A stretch of 64,000 nt of DNA. Source: Apricaphanius iberus (lineage: Eukaryota > Chordata > Actinopteri > Cyprinodontiformes > Aphaniidae). Numbering within the stretch: the first letter of the stretch is position 1; every line of letters starts with the position of its first letter. The notes below the pieces were generated by a model. That model had not been told where the DNA came from. It made no database searches and saw only the letters and a list, made by a program, of their open reading frames with translations. Shown here piece by piece: positions 21,377 through 34,254 of the stretch. The stretch spans positions 186,001 to 250,000 of the forward strand of contig JAPXFQ010001151.1 in the NCBI GenBank assembly GCA_028564705.1, in the 5' to 3' direction. The translations under genes and the position numbers were made by a program.

Positions 21377-22748
21377 AAGAGTAGAGGTCACGCTAGACGT
21401 TTTTGACTGACGGGGTCAGAAAAAAATCTGGTCATTATCAATTTTTACTCATCAGTTCTTAAAATGATAACATTTTAATATAATTTTTTCATTTTTTTGA
21501 TTTATTTTAAATAATATATTTTTGCAGCTACAACCTAGATACACTAGATGTTGCTATTGTGTTCATGTTCCATACCCAACCTTTAAGGAGCTGAAAATAT
21601 TCTCACTATTTTTTCTATTGTAATCAATCGTACTTTTTTTATTAAGTAGAAAAGAGCCCTTTGCCTTGAAAGAAATCTAACAGTTGTATCGAAAACTGTA
21701 TCGAGCATTGAGTAGTTTTCTTAGTATCGATAGAGTTTTAAACTTTAGTATCACATATCCAGAAATTGCTTTTTTTAGATCGGCTTAACAAAAAGGGGTA
21801 ATAGATATTCTTGAAATTAATTTTAATCATTAGTTTCACTGTTTCTTTGACAAATATGCTTCTGTATACATCAGAAACTGACAGAAAGTTTAAAAAAGAA
21901 ATGGCTAGAATATAGAATACAATACACTACACTTACACAACAATGTGTAAACATAACAATATAGCCACCATCCGATACTCAGTGCTTTAAATAATTATTT
22001 GGATCCCTGAATTATTACTAAGATATCCTTAATAATGAGTAGTTGAACCAAAAATTAAAGGCGGGGGGGTATCATCCAGGCTCTTTGAGCTCAGCGATTG
22101 GGCAGCTTTTCCCAAGGTAGTTTGGGAAATGTAGTAGCAAGGTGTTTTAAAAAAAACAACTTCCTAAACACTTTTTTTAACCAATGTACATTAATTTACT
22201 GTCACATTTAATTCTTTTTAATGCATGAAACTGTACTTCAATGGATTAGTGTGGAATATTTATCTAGGGATCCTAAAAGAACCAACAAAATAGTTTGTTT
22301 AAAAACTACAATCATTTGGTTACACAAAGGAATCAAAGAGTACCTTCCTGCAGTTACAATGGCCGAAAGGGGCACTGCCATATTTCCAGTGCATACCAAA
22401 AGTCTCAAACGGAAGTCGGTTAAGCTCCAAGCCAAAACAAAAAAAAATGTAAACGAAAAAAAGGTTAAAGACCGCTGTAAAACTCAGATGTTAGAAACCT
22501 ACACTAATCGCTAAGTTGTATTTTTAACTTTTTATGGATATAACTGCCCCTAAATGTTGAAATAAATAGTTGGATCACATTAGGTTTAGGCACTGGCGGT
22601 CCTCATTAGGAAAGTAGAAAGTTAGGTTTATGTAACTCTTTCTCGAAAGCTAGGATTAGTAAAAAATCAACCAGGCTGGCCAATCAGGGACAGTAAAGAA
22701 TTTGTTTTACACAGTTTCCGCTTGGGACTTCCGACGTAGATTATCCAA
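21377..22748. other. Intergenic, AT-rich, with one copy of a hairpin-arm repeat
   Basis: No gene is seen. At 22348-22383 CTGCAGTTACAATGGCCGA and a following GGGGCACTGCCATAT block repeat the arm of the palindrome at 22749-22822. Confidence 0.45.
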
Positions 22749-22822
22749 TGCAGTTACAATGGCCGACAAGGGCACCGCCATATATCCATACGGTGGTGCC
22801 CTTGTCGGCCATTGTAACTGCA
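22749..22822. repeat. 31-bp-arm palindrome (hairpin)
   Basis: Left arm 22749-22779 and right arm 22792-22822 are reverse complements with one mismatch, around a 12-bp loop. The arm contains ACAATGGCCGACAAGGGCAC. It looks like fused inverted ends of a small transposon. Confidence 0.92.
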
Positions 22823-23432
22823 GTTGAGGATCTCTCAAGGAACAGCTAGCCCTTGTCTAAAAAGTTCCCAAGGCATGTTATTTAAAACTGTTGACAGCAA
22901 AGATGGAAATGTCACCTCCAATTAATTTTTTTTACATTTTATTACTATTTACTCCCTTCAAAGATAAAACATATTTTTATATGTTATATGTTAGAATTTT
23001 TCTTAATTTCTCTTAAGAAAGCCATTTATTTGAATGGGCTCTTGTCCTAATAACGCTCCTTATTGTGCCCAAAGCTCAATGGCAGAAAAAAATTCTATTA
23101 AACTAAATGAACTCCCTAGCCTGGAAAAATTCAGACCCTAATCTATAATGGTTAAGGGTCTGGCAATGAGTAATGTTAAGGGTCTAAACCGAGGGGCGGG
23201 ACTAAGCATGCCTTTGGTACTCTCACTGCAAGCAATTGCATAACGCCACAACCAATTACCAACTAAGCTGCCAGCGGAGCTAACTGGTAGATTAAACTCT
23301 TGCCGTATCCAACAGCAAGACAGCAAAAACCTTCTTGCAAAGGAACAATTCAAGCATGGTTTTCTGTTCGTTTTTTAGATGAAAAACCAAGTGTAACTCG
23401 TTCATCGTGGCCACCAAAGCCGTTTCAAACAT
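22823..23432. other. Unassigned intergenic stretch
   Basis: Nothing gene-like was recognised. Confidence 0.35.
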
Positions 23433-23762
23433 CGGAAGTTACGCTGTAACTATGGTTCTGTGAGTTCCCGGATGACTGCCAGTGGCAGTAAACAGAGTGG
23501 ATGTAACTCCTCACGCTCCGTGCAGGTCGACTTTTAATACAAACAAAGTCACACACGTGACACGTAGTGCACCTGGGCGTGCGTCTATAAATTTCATGCC
23601 CGCAGCTATGCTCGGTCTCCCAGGATTTTCTCGCCTGAGAAATTCCGAGTGACTCCCGTGACTGGCAGTCATCCGGGAACTCACAGAACCATAGTTACAG
23701 CGTAGCTTCCGTTCTGTTTCGTTCCCTTCTGACTGCCAGTGGCAGTAAACAGAGTAGATGAC

Positions 23763-24242
23763 TTATGCCAGCAGTGTCACGAGGAATGGAATACTCACCC
23801 ACCGCTCAGGAGGCAGCAGTAAGAGGCTGCACCGCCGAAGCAAGTGTGGACCATGGCCAACATTGAGGCGGTAGAAGCGTGCAAACATGCACAAAGTGGC
23901 CCAGGACGCTGAGGCACAGATGTCCGCCCGTGGGAGGCCCCTCATCGCCACCCAGGATGTCGTCCCACTCCTGGTAGAATGGCACACAACCCCAGGAGGA
24001 GCCACTGCACCCGCTGGTGCATAGGGCATCGCAATGGCCTTGACGACCCAATGCGACAGTCTCTGCTTTGAAAGGGCTCGACCCCTGTTCACTCCACTGT
24101 GACAGACAAACAGCTGTGCCGAACGCCGGACAGTGTTCGTAGCCACAATATAAAGCTGCCGGACTGGGCACAGCAAATTTGCCTGCCTCTGTTCCTCAGA
24201 CTGGAATTGGGGAGTGCAGTCACCCCAACTCGATTGCTGCAT
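23763..24242 (-). pseudogene. DIRS tyrosine recombinase, C-terminal part
   Basis: The open frame includes QLFVCHSGVNRGRALSKQRL, then HSTRS (the HxxR box of tyrosine recombinases), and ends with FARFYRLNV, whose Tyr fits the nucleophile position. It recombines the circular DNA copy into the genome in intact DIRS elements. The N-terminal part, including the first catalytic Arg region, is degraded, so it is not functional. Confidence 0.75.
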
Positions 24243-25434
24243 TCACATAGCCTGGGGGCAAAGCCTTGGGAAGAAAGGCGATGTTGGGCCACAGCGTCAC
24301 CCCAAAACCATCCGCTTTCCACCGCAGGCAGGGTGGGCTGATGGCTAGTGCGTGGAGCTCACTGACACACTTAGCCGTTGTCACTGCTAACAGAAAGGCC
24401 GTTTTATAGACACAACTTTCAGCGGGGCCGCCGCCATCGGCTCAAAGGGCCGGACCGCTCAAGGCTTACAGGACCAGGGGAAGGTCCAATGCTGCCGCCG
24501 ACCTGTCCATGGAGGACGCAGTCTCCTGGCACCGCATAGAAACTGTGTCAACCAGTAGTGTGACCCGACTCGCCTGCCATCAATGGGAAGGTGATTGGCC
24601 GATATAGCCGCAAGGTGCCCCTTACGGGTCGAAGCGGCTCGGCCGTTGTCAAACAGATACCGGAGGTACCTCAGAGGCTCATGCAGGGAACAAGAACTCG
24701 GGTCTACATAACTGCCCGTACACCACCCTGAGAATCACTGCCAACAACGAGCATAGGTGTACCTCTTTGATGGCGCTCTGGCGCTATGTAGAACTCACCA
24801 AATGGAGGCCTCTAAGTTGATAGGGGGCCGACCGTCCCCCTCAATGGCCACATGGTAAGCCGAAGTCGGGCCAGAGAAGGATGCCAAATCTTCCCCCCCC
24901 GTCTGAGAGAGCAGATCCTGCCTCACCGGTAGACACCACGGTTCCCCGTCCAACAGATGATGGAGCAGGGGAAACCAGATCTTCATGGGCCATTCCGGAG
25001 CCACCAGAGTCCCTCACCCAATGGAGGGCCGGCAGAATCAGCGGGATAGTTGGGAAAGCGTACAGCAGAACTGCCGGCCAGGCACTGGCAAGGGCATCCA
25101 TCCTCAACAGAGCGTCGGCCTCTGCCAGGGAGAACCACAAGGGGCAATTCGCATTGCTGTATACCTGGGACATGGTTCGAACAAACTATGCATCTCTGCA
25201 TTGGGTCTCCCAGCAGGCCAGGTGCCGAGGTGAAAACTTGCCTGCCGTCGGCCCACAGCCCTTAGGCTGTGTCCTGACGCCTGTTCGGGGCCGTAGGGGG
25301 GCGGTGACCCCGTGGCTCACCGAGGTGCGCCTGTCCTGCTCTGTGTTGCCGCCAATTTCCCCCCGTGGCCCTGCTCCACTGGCGAAATTGCGTGAAGGCA
25401 GTTGTATGAAGCCGACGCCCAGGGTCCTTGCACC

Positions 25435-26079
25435 TCATTGCCGGGGCTGTGGAAAGGGGGGTCCCATGGTCCCACTGCGTCCACTCCAAGCCTCTGAGGC
25501 CTGCCTGGACTGCCGTTGACGCTCCAGAGCCCTGTCGGTCACCCGGCACTGTGTGCTCAGAAAGCGGACCCTGTCCTTCAACGCCTCATCAGGGGAGAGC
25601 ACTAGAGCAGCGATACAGTGTTCCACAGGGGGCATGCGGTTCAGACCGTGGGTTCCTGCCCCACGCATTGATGCCAGGGTCCTTGCATCCCTACCATTGT
25701 GGGAGAGCAGCCTTGGGTCCCCCCAGCACCGCTGCAGCTCCTCCAAGAAGGCTGGCGATGGTGGGACTTCAAACGAGGGTACCGCCGGAGAGCGGCAGAA
25801 GAAGGGATTCCCCGCAGGACGGGCCGTCGGCAAGTCATCTAGCTCAATGCTGGCCAGCGCCGCCCGAATAACCGCCCGTAACTGGCAAGGATCCTCCACA
25901 GGGTCCGAGCTCTCAGAACTGTGGACGGATGTCCCAGAGCCATCATTACCCCTGTGGTGATCCGGAGAAGGCTCCGCCTCCCCGAGGGACAGAAACTCCG
26001 AATCGGAGGCCCTCATGGAGATCATATCGTCCATGTCCTCCTCCTCTGGGGCTCTCAACAAAGCTTTAAGCTGCTCCAC
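25435..26079 (-). pseudogene. DIRS gag-like protein
   Basis: 214-codon frame. The first third is acidic and Ser-rich. The conserved block runs SPAFLEELQRCWGDPRLLSH, then HGLNRMPPVEHCIAALVLSP and DEALKDRVRF, as in fish DIRS ORF1 proteins (recalled, not searched). The C-terminal continuation is frameshifted into 25262-25549. GC-rich compared with surrounding DNA. Confidence 0.65.
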
Positions 26080-26339
26080 CTCTGCCCGCTGCAGTTCATA
26101 CAGGGGTCAGTTAAAGCCTCCTGAGGTGGCCGACGCCCAGGCACTTGGGACACAAGTCATGGCCGTCTTCCACCTGGAGAGCAGGCCCACATGATGTGCA
26201 CGCCAACATCCCTGCTGCACAGGTGTGGGAAATGAGGACAGACACGACACAAGGAAATCTGAGCGAGAACTACAATGGAAGCTGAAGAACGCGAATCATT
26301 CCTGTTTGTTTATGTATGTATGTATATATATATTTATAT

Positions 26340-27284
26340 ATTAGGGCCGGGACTCGATTAAATTTTTTTATCTAATTAATTGGAGGCTTTCCAATTACTT
26401 AATTGAAAATTAATCGCATTTTAATCATAAACATTTGACCTGAGAAAAGTGAAAATTTTCTTCAGATGGATTTTTACTATGAATAATGACTGAATACATA
26501 AGTTTAAGTTATCAGAAAAAAATAAAAAACATCATTCTGTCAGAACACCAATAACAGAATGAGTCATGGAGAAAGCGGAAATGAACTAGAGGATGACCAG
26601 GAAGCTGCAGCGCAGCTTCCTCCACTGTCATCCCTCCTTGCAGAGCTGTGGAGGATGAAAAACCTCTTGTGGAATGAGTTATGAAATTCTGTGAAGGATC
26701 GAGCCCTGAGGAAATATAAGTTTCCTCTGTAATGCACAAACAGACGCTGGAAGCGCAGTGCAGCCATGAGCGCACGCACGGGACAGAGTAGATGAGAGCG
26801 TTCACCAAACGACTAGGCAATCTCTAGCAATCACTGCAACAAACAAACAGAAGACAAACAGAAAACCACGACTATCCACAGCCCAAGAGGGCTCCAAGAA
26901 GCACTCCGACCACCAGGGGTGGATCTAGAAAAATATTTCTGGGGTTGCAAGAGGGTGGCAAGGATATTTCTGGGGTGGCACCATATGCTAGTATATATAT
27001 TCACGTATATACACACTATAGAAGAGCAGCGGCTTTAGACAGAGCTGGACCCAGGTGAGATTACAGTAGTTTAAAAGGGCCATGTGTGAATGTGATTATG
27101 GAGTTAAAAACAAAATTCTATTAATGTCTCCTTTATTTCAAGAAAAAGCGCTACAGCATTTCCCTTTACACTAAAAGTTTTAGGTTTTTTAGTCATATGT
27201 AGGAATGTTAATTAATCCGGATTAATTCACAGCTACCCTGTAATTAATTAGGTTTAAAAAAAAATATCGTTTGACAACCCTAAT
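26340..27284. mobile_element. hAT-like AT-rich element (TAGGG ends)
   Basis: The left end ATTAGGGCCGGGACTCGATT and the right end read in reverse (ATTAGGGTTGTCAAACGATA) share the ATTAGGG-type terminus and following T-rich stretch of a common fish repeat. A second repeat beginning CAGGGGTGGATCTAGAAAAA is inserted at about 26918-26995. No ORF. Confidence 0.5.
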
Positions 27285-28049
27285 ATCTAGCCATCATCAT
27301 AGCCCTGCCTTAAAAAAATTTTTACTTCATAATACTCTAAAATCTGTATTTTGTAATATAAAGTAAACTTGGTAATTAGGATAAATTAATTTAAATATTT
27401 TTTTTGCAGACATTTGAGCAAAACATCCCTAAAATGTTCAGTCTGGAACAGAACAGAACATAAATATAATTTATTTCTCACTAACAGTTTATCAAAATAC
27501 CAATTTATTCTAAAATAAGATGTAAGTCAGTATGCTGTGTTTCCCTACCATGTGGACTAACTCGACTGGATGTGCTTGGTGCTTTTCAATTTCAATTTTC
27601 AATTTTTATCACCGCAAATAGTTTCAAAACTATCTGCATTGAGCTAGACATGATTCTATTTTGTAAGATTGCATAGATACCGCTTTCCTGGAACTGCTTT
27701 TCATCTGTAGCCTAAGTTTACTAAATGATTCCGGACGTCGCAGCGCTGTCGTCATCAGCTTAGCTCACTTCTGGCCCGCCTACATTAGATACACCTACAG
27801 TATTTGATTGGTTCCCCAAACTGCAGTAACAGTATAGTTGCTCAGTGCCAGAGTGTGTTGCAGAGACGATTCAAATCCAAATAATTGAAACATGGAGAGT
27901 GTCCAGTTATTGACCCAGGAGGAAGCTGGATGAGCACTAAAGAAGGATGGAATGTAAATCTGTTTCTATTTGGAATAAAAAACAATGGTGTTTATGCACC
28001 ATATAAGCTCTTTTACCAGTTCTGATAAAAGTGAACAGGTTCTCCTTGT
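27285..28049. other. Unassigned intergenic stretch
   Basis: No gene or confident repeat recognised. Confidence 0.35.
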
Positions 28050-28860
28050 TCAGATGAGAGACACTTGATGAATATGGAGCAAGTTCAGCAGCAGATCGGC
28101 AGGTTTCCGGGTTCTGTTGCTCTCTGAGGAGCTTCTGCCTCGTTCCATCTCCTGTCTGGACTTCTTGACAACCCTTTTATAGATTTGTAAACCTTTTGGT
28201 GAAGCGGACCTCCTGCTCAGTCTGCTGTTGTAAAACTGTTTTCCGGCACAGTCACAGTTTGGTTTTTACATTCTGTGTTTAACAACGTCTGGATGCCTAA
28301 CTTAGACTGGCTTCAGTTCTTCTGGCATTGCACCGAAAAAAAGAATCATCTCTGTCTCAGTGTGCGGGCTCACTCTTCTGATTGTAGACGGCGAGCTTAC
28401 TAGAAGCAGCTCAGTTATTTATGCTCTTTAGTTCCTCCTTTAAAAATCTGTTTTATTTGTTGTGTGATTTTCAGATGATAAATTATTTTGTGATGAAATG
28501 TGACAGAACTGGGGTTCAAGTCGTTCCTCTCTGTGATTAGAAACTAGGAAACGCTGACATCTAGTGGTTGCTTTAGGTTTTGAGCATCTCTAGTTGTAGA
28601 AATATTCTAGAAAAGTTTTTAACTTCTAAAATCAGGACTCTAAATTTGATGCTTTTAATTTCTAAGATATTAATGTTTATGATATTTGACTGTTTAAGTG
28701 CTAAAAGGTCTGATTTTTAGTTAAAGTTGCTTCAGTAAAACAGGTTATTGGTCTTTAGTGTCTTAAAATTTCAGATCTGGGGGGTTAAATAGGAACTGTT
28801 GAAATATCTGATTCTACAACAATAAAGCGTGTATCTCATTCATTTCTCCAGTGTCCTGTG
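28050..28860 (+). other. Possible distal 3' UTR with polyadenylation signal
   Basis: Low-repeat, non-coding sequence ending with AATAAA at 28821-28826, followed by a GT-rich segment (GTGTCCTGTGTATTCGTC). It could be the distal 3' UTR of the usp6nl-like gene, 9 kb beyond its stop with transposons in between. This is inference only. Confidence 0.3.
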
Positions 28861-28864
28861 TATT

Positions 28865-29060
28865 CGTCTCCATCCACACAGGGTTCCTGCAAGGTCTTAA
28901 AAAGCATTAAAAGCATTGAAATTATGAATTTGGATATCTTAAAATGACTTTAAAAGACTTTGAATTTTGATATCAATGTATTAAAATTTGTGCCCTATTT
29001 AACTTAAAAGGTACTAAGAACTTGATGTCTTCAGTAAATAAAGATGAACATAAAAAAACA
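28865..29060. repeat. Dispersed repeat (GGGTTCCTGCAAGGTCTTAA type)
   Basis: The start GGGTTCCTGCAAGGTCTTAA and the following AAGCATTAAAAGC pattern match a common fish interspersed repeat from memory. The right limit is unclear. Confidence 0.4.
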
Positions 29061-29519
29061 AAACCAGTTTTAAAAAACAAGTTTATCTTTGCCAATTTCC
29101 ATTTTTCAATCGCTTATTGGTTATTTTTCTACTTACATCACAGCAATGGAACAAAGGCTTTAGAGTAACTAATAATTTAAAAAAATTTAAACCACAGCAA
29201 CCAAATTAAACAAATGTATTGACAAGGAAGAACCTATGTCAATACTGTGTACAAATAAATCAGTATTTTTTTGGAACATGCCACACATTTATCTTATCCT
29301 CCCACTTCTCAGAAATGGAGTATTTTATAATGTAACCATCTTCTAAAAGCCCTCCTCACCTCTCTGTTTCAGTTGAAACAGCTAAAAGAAGCTGACTGGT
29401 TTCTCTGTTTGAAGAGCAACTAACAAAGACCAAGGAAGACTATTTAAAAACTTGAAGCATCAGAACAAAGAAATAAAATCCTAAAATTGATTTGGAAATG
29501 GAATAAAAGGCTCTGGATG

Positions 29520-29890
29520 GAGCATTTTGCCTCATTTTTACTAAGCAGTACGGTGCGGGTCGGTACTTTGTTCCCACTGAAAAGTGGTCCATAAAACCGA
29601 CCCGTATCTCATCAGCAACTGCTTCAGTTCTACACCATTAACCATGACCTCAATAGTTACACTGATGCTACAGATTTGATACCTTGATTGTAGATGAAGC
29701 AATAAAAATGTAATATATGAAGAAATAATAAATGGTTTTGGAGGCAAAAGAAACTGCATTATAATCTGGACTAAAACAGCATGGTGTGTCTCAATAAGTA
29801 ATGTTACATGAGATCAAGATGGACCTGACATACTTTTACTGCGGAATTTCATTCTTTAAAAACTCAAAGTAACCTGTAACTTTTCCTTAC
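29520..29890. repeat. Dispersed repeat shared with 54950-55115
   Basis: Both places contain ATGCTACAGATTT, a run with GAAGAAATAATA, AAGTAATGTTA, then CAAGATG(G/A)ACCT and ACATACTTTT, in the same order. The left end here also has the near-palindromic AGTACGGTGCGGGTCGGTAC. Confidence 0.65.
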
Positions 29891-32689
29891 ACAAAACAAA
29901 AACACTTTTTAAAATAGTCAGGGGATAAGGAAGATATTGTTTCATGAAGGTCTGTTCATCAATCATTTAGTGTTTAATTTTATGTTTCATGAAGGGTAAT
30001 TAAATTCTCCTTCACTGGTGTTTTTATACATTTTTCAGTGTTCTCTGGTTTGAAAGAATGCCGTCTGAGTCAGTTTTTGTCAAAATAATAATAATTCCCA
30101 GTCTATTTCAGTTTATGCCAGTTCAGTGTGGAAGTGGGCATGGAGACTCAACAAGATGTAGGGTTCTCTTGCTCAGTAAGATTAATGACATGCAAGTTTC
30201 TGTCCTCTGATTGGGTAACTGCAACACTACTCTTACACTGTCTCTGTTTACTAAAATCAGTAACATGAGACGAAAATGGTGCAGGTATTTATAATTAGAC
30301 AGAGTTTACCAACCAGTTTAGGCAGCATTACCAGACTCAGACGTGCTACTGGCCGCAGAAGGACTCCACCACCGGAGCTACCAGAGCTACAGTCTTCAAG
30401 ACCCCACACTCCATAGGCAGACAGGTATTCTGCGCCACGGTCTCCCTCTATGCTACTGAGTTACTCCTTGATAATTTATTCTCCTCCACTTAGCAAAATA
30501 TGCTTAAATCCAGCGAGTTGTCTTGTCTGATTTGAGCTAATAGTCCGGAACCAGCACCGCAGCTGCCGAATCCCCCCGGTCTCTGCGGCGCTTGGTGAGC
30601 TTTGGCTCTGTCAACTTTTCAAGCTTTTCCTGCGTTTCAAGTTTCAAAGCTCATAACGCAAGTGTTGTAGGAATTATTATTGCAGTTTTGGGCTATTTCA
30701 TTCAGTACACACAGTACCTAGATAAAACATTAGTTAACTGAACATTGCTTATTTATGCTGAGTTGTGCTGATACATTTATAAGTTTGATTCTGTTATTCG
30801 GTGTCTAGGTAAAATATTGCTGTTCTGGTTTGATACATGTACTGCAAGAAGCTACTTATATGACAAATCCTGTGTTGCCTCATGACAGATCTTGTGTTTA
30901 CCTGCTGACACATACCATGTTGTTCTGTGATTGGTCTTGTGATTATTCTGTAATGCATACAAAAGAGTGTTAGTTATATTACCATGATGTGTTTTGTTCT
31001 CCCAGAGCTGAGTAATGAATCAGTCAGAAGCTGATCCAATAGGGTGTGGCTGATTACTATATATACCAATGCATCTGTGCTGAAGCTTCAGAGCTCCATG
31101 TGGACTCTCCATGTGCGCCATGTTCAGCTTGTTGAACTTATGAAGGTCTTAACGCTTTTGACGGAAACCAATCAGAGCATTGGCGCCATAAGGGGGAGGA
31201 AGGCTAGGACGATTCTGAGGGCCCGGCACAGACAGAGGGCCCTTTTAGAGCTATCAATATGTATTGTGTTGTGTACGTTTTTTAAAATGAAATATTTCAT
31301 TTGATCTGTTAAAATAAGCAAATTATATATGGTTGGGATTCGATATAAAAAAATCCTCGAATTATGTATTTTATAATTTCACCTCTCTGCCTTACTGAAT
31401 GGTATCGTCTTACACTGGCAGCGGCACCTGCGAAATGTGTAGAGAACGCTTCGCCTACGTGAACGATTCCTTCCCTTCACTGCTGTGGAAGATCTTTTCT
31501 GTCAAACTGTTGCTCAATTTAGGTCAAAGTAGGATTAGCTTCTAAAACTCAGTGTTACAACTTTTCAGTTTTGTGTGTCAGCTGCTGTGAGATACAGGAG
31601 GATGTATGGATGCTGAACTATCCACATTGCTACTGGATTGGTAAGTGATAAATGCTTGGTCCTGGGTTATTTGGGCATGATGATGCGATACAGTTCCAAT
31701 TGTTTGATGGTTTACCAACTGACACGCTGTCAGTTTGATCTTTTGTACTTTTGACTGTACTTATAAACTTGTTCAGAAGCGCTCCATAGAGATTTCCACA
31801 TCTGCTTCGGCTGTCGGCTCGGTCTTGCTGATAGCCAGCAGCCCCTATGTCAAGATGCAAAGAGTATAAAACCACTGTATTTATGGTTGTTTATGCGTTT
31901 TGGTTTACTATTTGATTTCAGCACATTTCGTAGTGAGTTTCCGCTTCATTAAAGTGCGCATTATTCCATTAAAGTGACGTTTTCTGACTTAAATTAGTGC
32001 TAACTCATTAGCGGAGTAGCTCTATAGATCTTCACGTCATGGTGATGTGATACGGCAGCTTTGCTCAAATTTTTCCACATTAGCTCAAGAAACTCCCTTT
32101 TTTTCTCTTAACTTATAAATTCAGTCAAACATAAGATGTTATATTGACTATCAGTTGACCTTGCCTCTGTCAAAATGAGGTCTTGATCATTCTGAACAGT
32201 CAAATACACATAAACGTTAGAATGTCAAAGGCAGTCATTTTGACCCTTTTGAAATATGCATATTAAATTACTTTGTCAAATTAAGTAATGAAGCTTTGTT
32301 GGTCCCTGAATTTTCCTAAAACTATGAGAATTTTAATAAAACTATTTTGAATATTTATCATGTGAATAATAATAATAATATCATTTCTACAAAGGATTTT
32401 GCGCTGTTTCAATTTAGTTTGCAAACATTCTGGATCAGATAATATGAAAGTATTCTGTGAAGGGTGGTTGGCAGAGATGGATCAAACTGTATTTGACAAC
32501 ATAGGGGATTGTGTAGGAACACAATTCCACATCATCTTCAAGAGATGCACTGAAACCTCCCAAACAGCTCAAAGTAGTTTGTAGAGTAGCTGGCAGGATT
32601 TCTATCAGAGCTTCTGTCTGCAAGGAGTTGCCTGAAACCAGGAGTTGAGTATAGATTTACTTTTTTATTACAGGTAAAATATTTAAGTC
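29891..32689. other. Gene-poor stretch
   Basis: No supported gene. Near 30540-30600 there is GC-richer sequence ending in a donor-like GCGGCGCTTG|GTGAGC that could be a noncoding first exon, with no confirming partner. The segment near 31190-31290 (AAGGCTAGGACGATTCTGAG) looks repeat-derived. Confidence 0.35.
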
Positions 32690-33225
32690 TTCTCTGGTTT
32701 TAGTATCTTTTTAGTTATAATCATTCCCAAAGATTTTACCTCGTTATAACTGGAATCCCATATAAGTCAGTTTGCTCCATATCATGTATTGACATAAGCC
32801 CAATTTTTTATAGAGATATAGCTAATAACTCAGCAGCTAAAATAAATAACTGGGGAGACAAGGGACGGCCCTGACGGATTCCACGATTGATAGAGAATCC
32901 TTTAGGTGTTCCTTGGGAGAGAGAAACCGAGCTATTAATATCCTCATACATTCTTTGTATCGCTTTAATAAACTCTGTACAGAATCCAAAATATTCTGAC
33001 ATTTTTATGTATGTTCAACAGAATCAAATGCTACGGAAAGATCCAAAAATTAAAATGAAACCCTTATCTTCAATCAAAGAATTATAATCTACTAAATCAA
33101 GGACTAATCTGATTTTATTATGTATAGACCTATCTTTTATAAATCCTGATTGTGTTTTACCATCTCTCCAATACCATTTTTCAAACAATTTGCAAAAATA
33201 AAAGTAAATCATTTGTAATCCACTT
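32690..33225 (-). mobile_element. L1/Tx1-type LINE reverse transcriptase fragment
   Basis: Minus-strand frames give GFIKDRSIHNKIRLVLDLVD, then, after a frame shift, YEDINSSVSLSQGTPKGFSI and NRGIRQGRPLSPQLFILAAE. These are the conserved RT blocks of fish L1-like LINEs; the usual GCPLSP is GRPLSP here. The catalytic core between them is partly lost. Confidence 0.82.
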
Positions 33226-34254
33226 ACATTGCTAGTGCAAATACAAACGAATGAATTTACGGTGGTCTAGCAGTACAGAAGCAGTTATATGATTCACATA
33301 AAGTCTGATTGACTTAAGTATATGAGAATGATAGTAAAAATACCATAAAGTGCATGGTTTTATGTAAATTAATATGAAAAAAAATCTCAGCTGTGTTGGG
33401 GGCCATGCCAAGACTCTTGTCATGGCACCCAAAATTCTTAGCAGCGCCCCTGATTCAGAGTGTCTCTCTGTAGTGACGTCAATGCTGCCTAGCCAACCAC
33501 AATCCACGAGTGTTTTAAACATCCAGCAGAGAAATGCCCACCTATGAGCTTTGCAAGCTTTAGCCTAAAAATGTATCTTCTGTGTATATGCGTCAAACTA
33601 GTCACTTTATGAGCGTTGCTTGGAGCTGACAAAGCTTGCGGTCTAAACGCACCATTACTCAGCAGCCAAGCCGCTGTGCCTGCAGCCCTCCTTTCTAACT
33701 TCGACTTCAAAACGTAGCTTTATATTCTGTGCACTGAAATGTATAATTTCAGTGCAAAACGTGGCTTCATTTCTCTCTACATTTGTGATTTCAATGCAAG
33801 ACTTAGCTTCATATTCCTGTTTTTATGGTTTCAGTGCAAAACATAGCTTCATAGTGATTACTTTTCATAAAAGGGTGCCAAGGAGGTTAAATATTACAAA
33901 GCCTGGAAAAGCTTCTGAATTCTCCCTGGTTCTTCAAAAAACCCACTTTCAGGGTCGGATATTGGATCATTTGACAAAAGAATAATTTAAAGGTAAAACA
34001 ACACATAATGTTTCTGCCAGCAGTGCTGAACGATTTTTATTTCCATAGCAACATTTTAAAGTATAAATACATCAAAAATCATATGATTAGAAAAAAACTA
34101 ATTAGTTATGTAGACATCATTGTAAGACAGGAAAAAATATGTTCAACACTTGTCTATACTACATACTTTGGTACTTCCTGGTAAGTGGCCATCGTCTGTT
34201 TTGTAAACGTTTTATGTTTTCCTTAATTTAAAAATCCAAAAATAGTAATAATCC
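33226..34254. other. Intergenic with a minisatellite
   Basis: No gene seen. The minisatellite at 33700-33860 is listed separately. Confidence 0.4.
33700..33860. repeat. ~48-bp minisatellite
   Basis: Three to four degenerate units, each with the pattern TTTCAGTGCAAAACGTGGCTTCAT followed by a T/C-rich spacer; unit starts are near 33705, 33747, 33789 and 33829. Confidence 0.7.

Larger units (their letters stand above)
23433..26290 (-). mobile_element. Deleted DIRS-type tyrosine-recombinase retrotransposon
   Basis: On the minus strand the order is gag-like ORF (26079-25435), remnant of RNase H (about 25173-24841), tyrosine recombinase C-terminus (24242-23763), then terminal sequence with a 50-bp inverted repeat (23433-23482 against 23662-23711, one mismatch). 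This order and the absence of integrase or LTRs are characteristic of DIRS elements. The reverse transcriptase is missing between gag and RNase H. The 26.2-26.3 kb edge has AAATCTGAGCGAGAAC, similar in reverse to TTCTCGCCTGAGAAATT at 23.63 kb, suggesting the inverted terminal repeat; exact limits are uncertain. Confidence 0.8.

Noticed and set aside
24881..25871. Long plus-strand ORFs of 147-212 codons
   Set aside because: Antisense shadows of GC-rich DIRS coding sequence on the minus strand.
29366..29400. Acceptor-like TTTCAG followed by TTGAAACAGCT, similar to the start of the usp6nl exon at 10088
   Set aside because: Similarity stops after about a dozen bases and the frame does not continue the family sequence.
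31044..31304. 86-codon plus-strand ORF
   Set aside because: Overlaps repeat-like sequence; no recognisable protein family.
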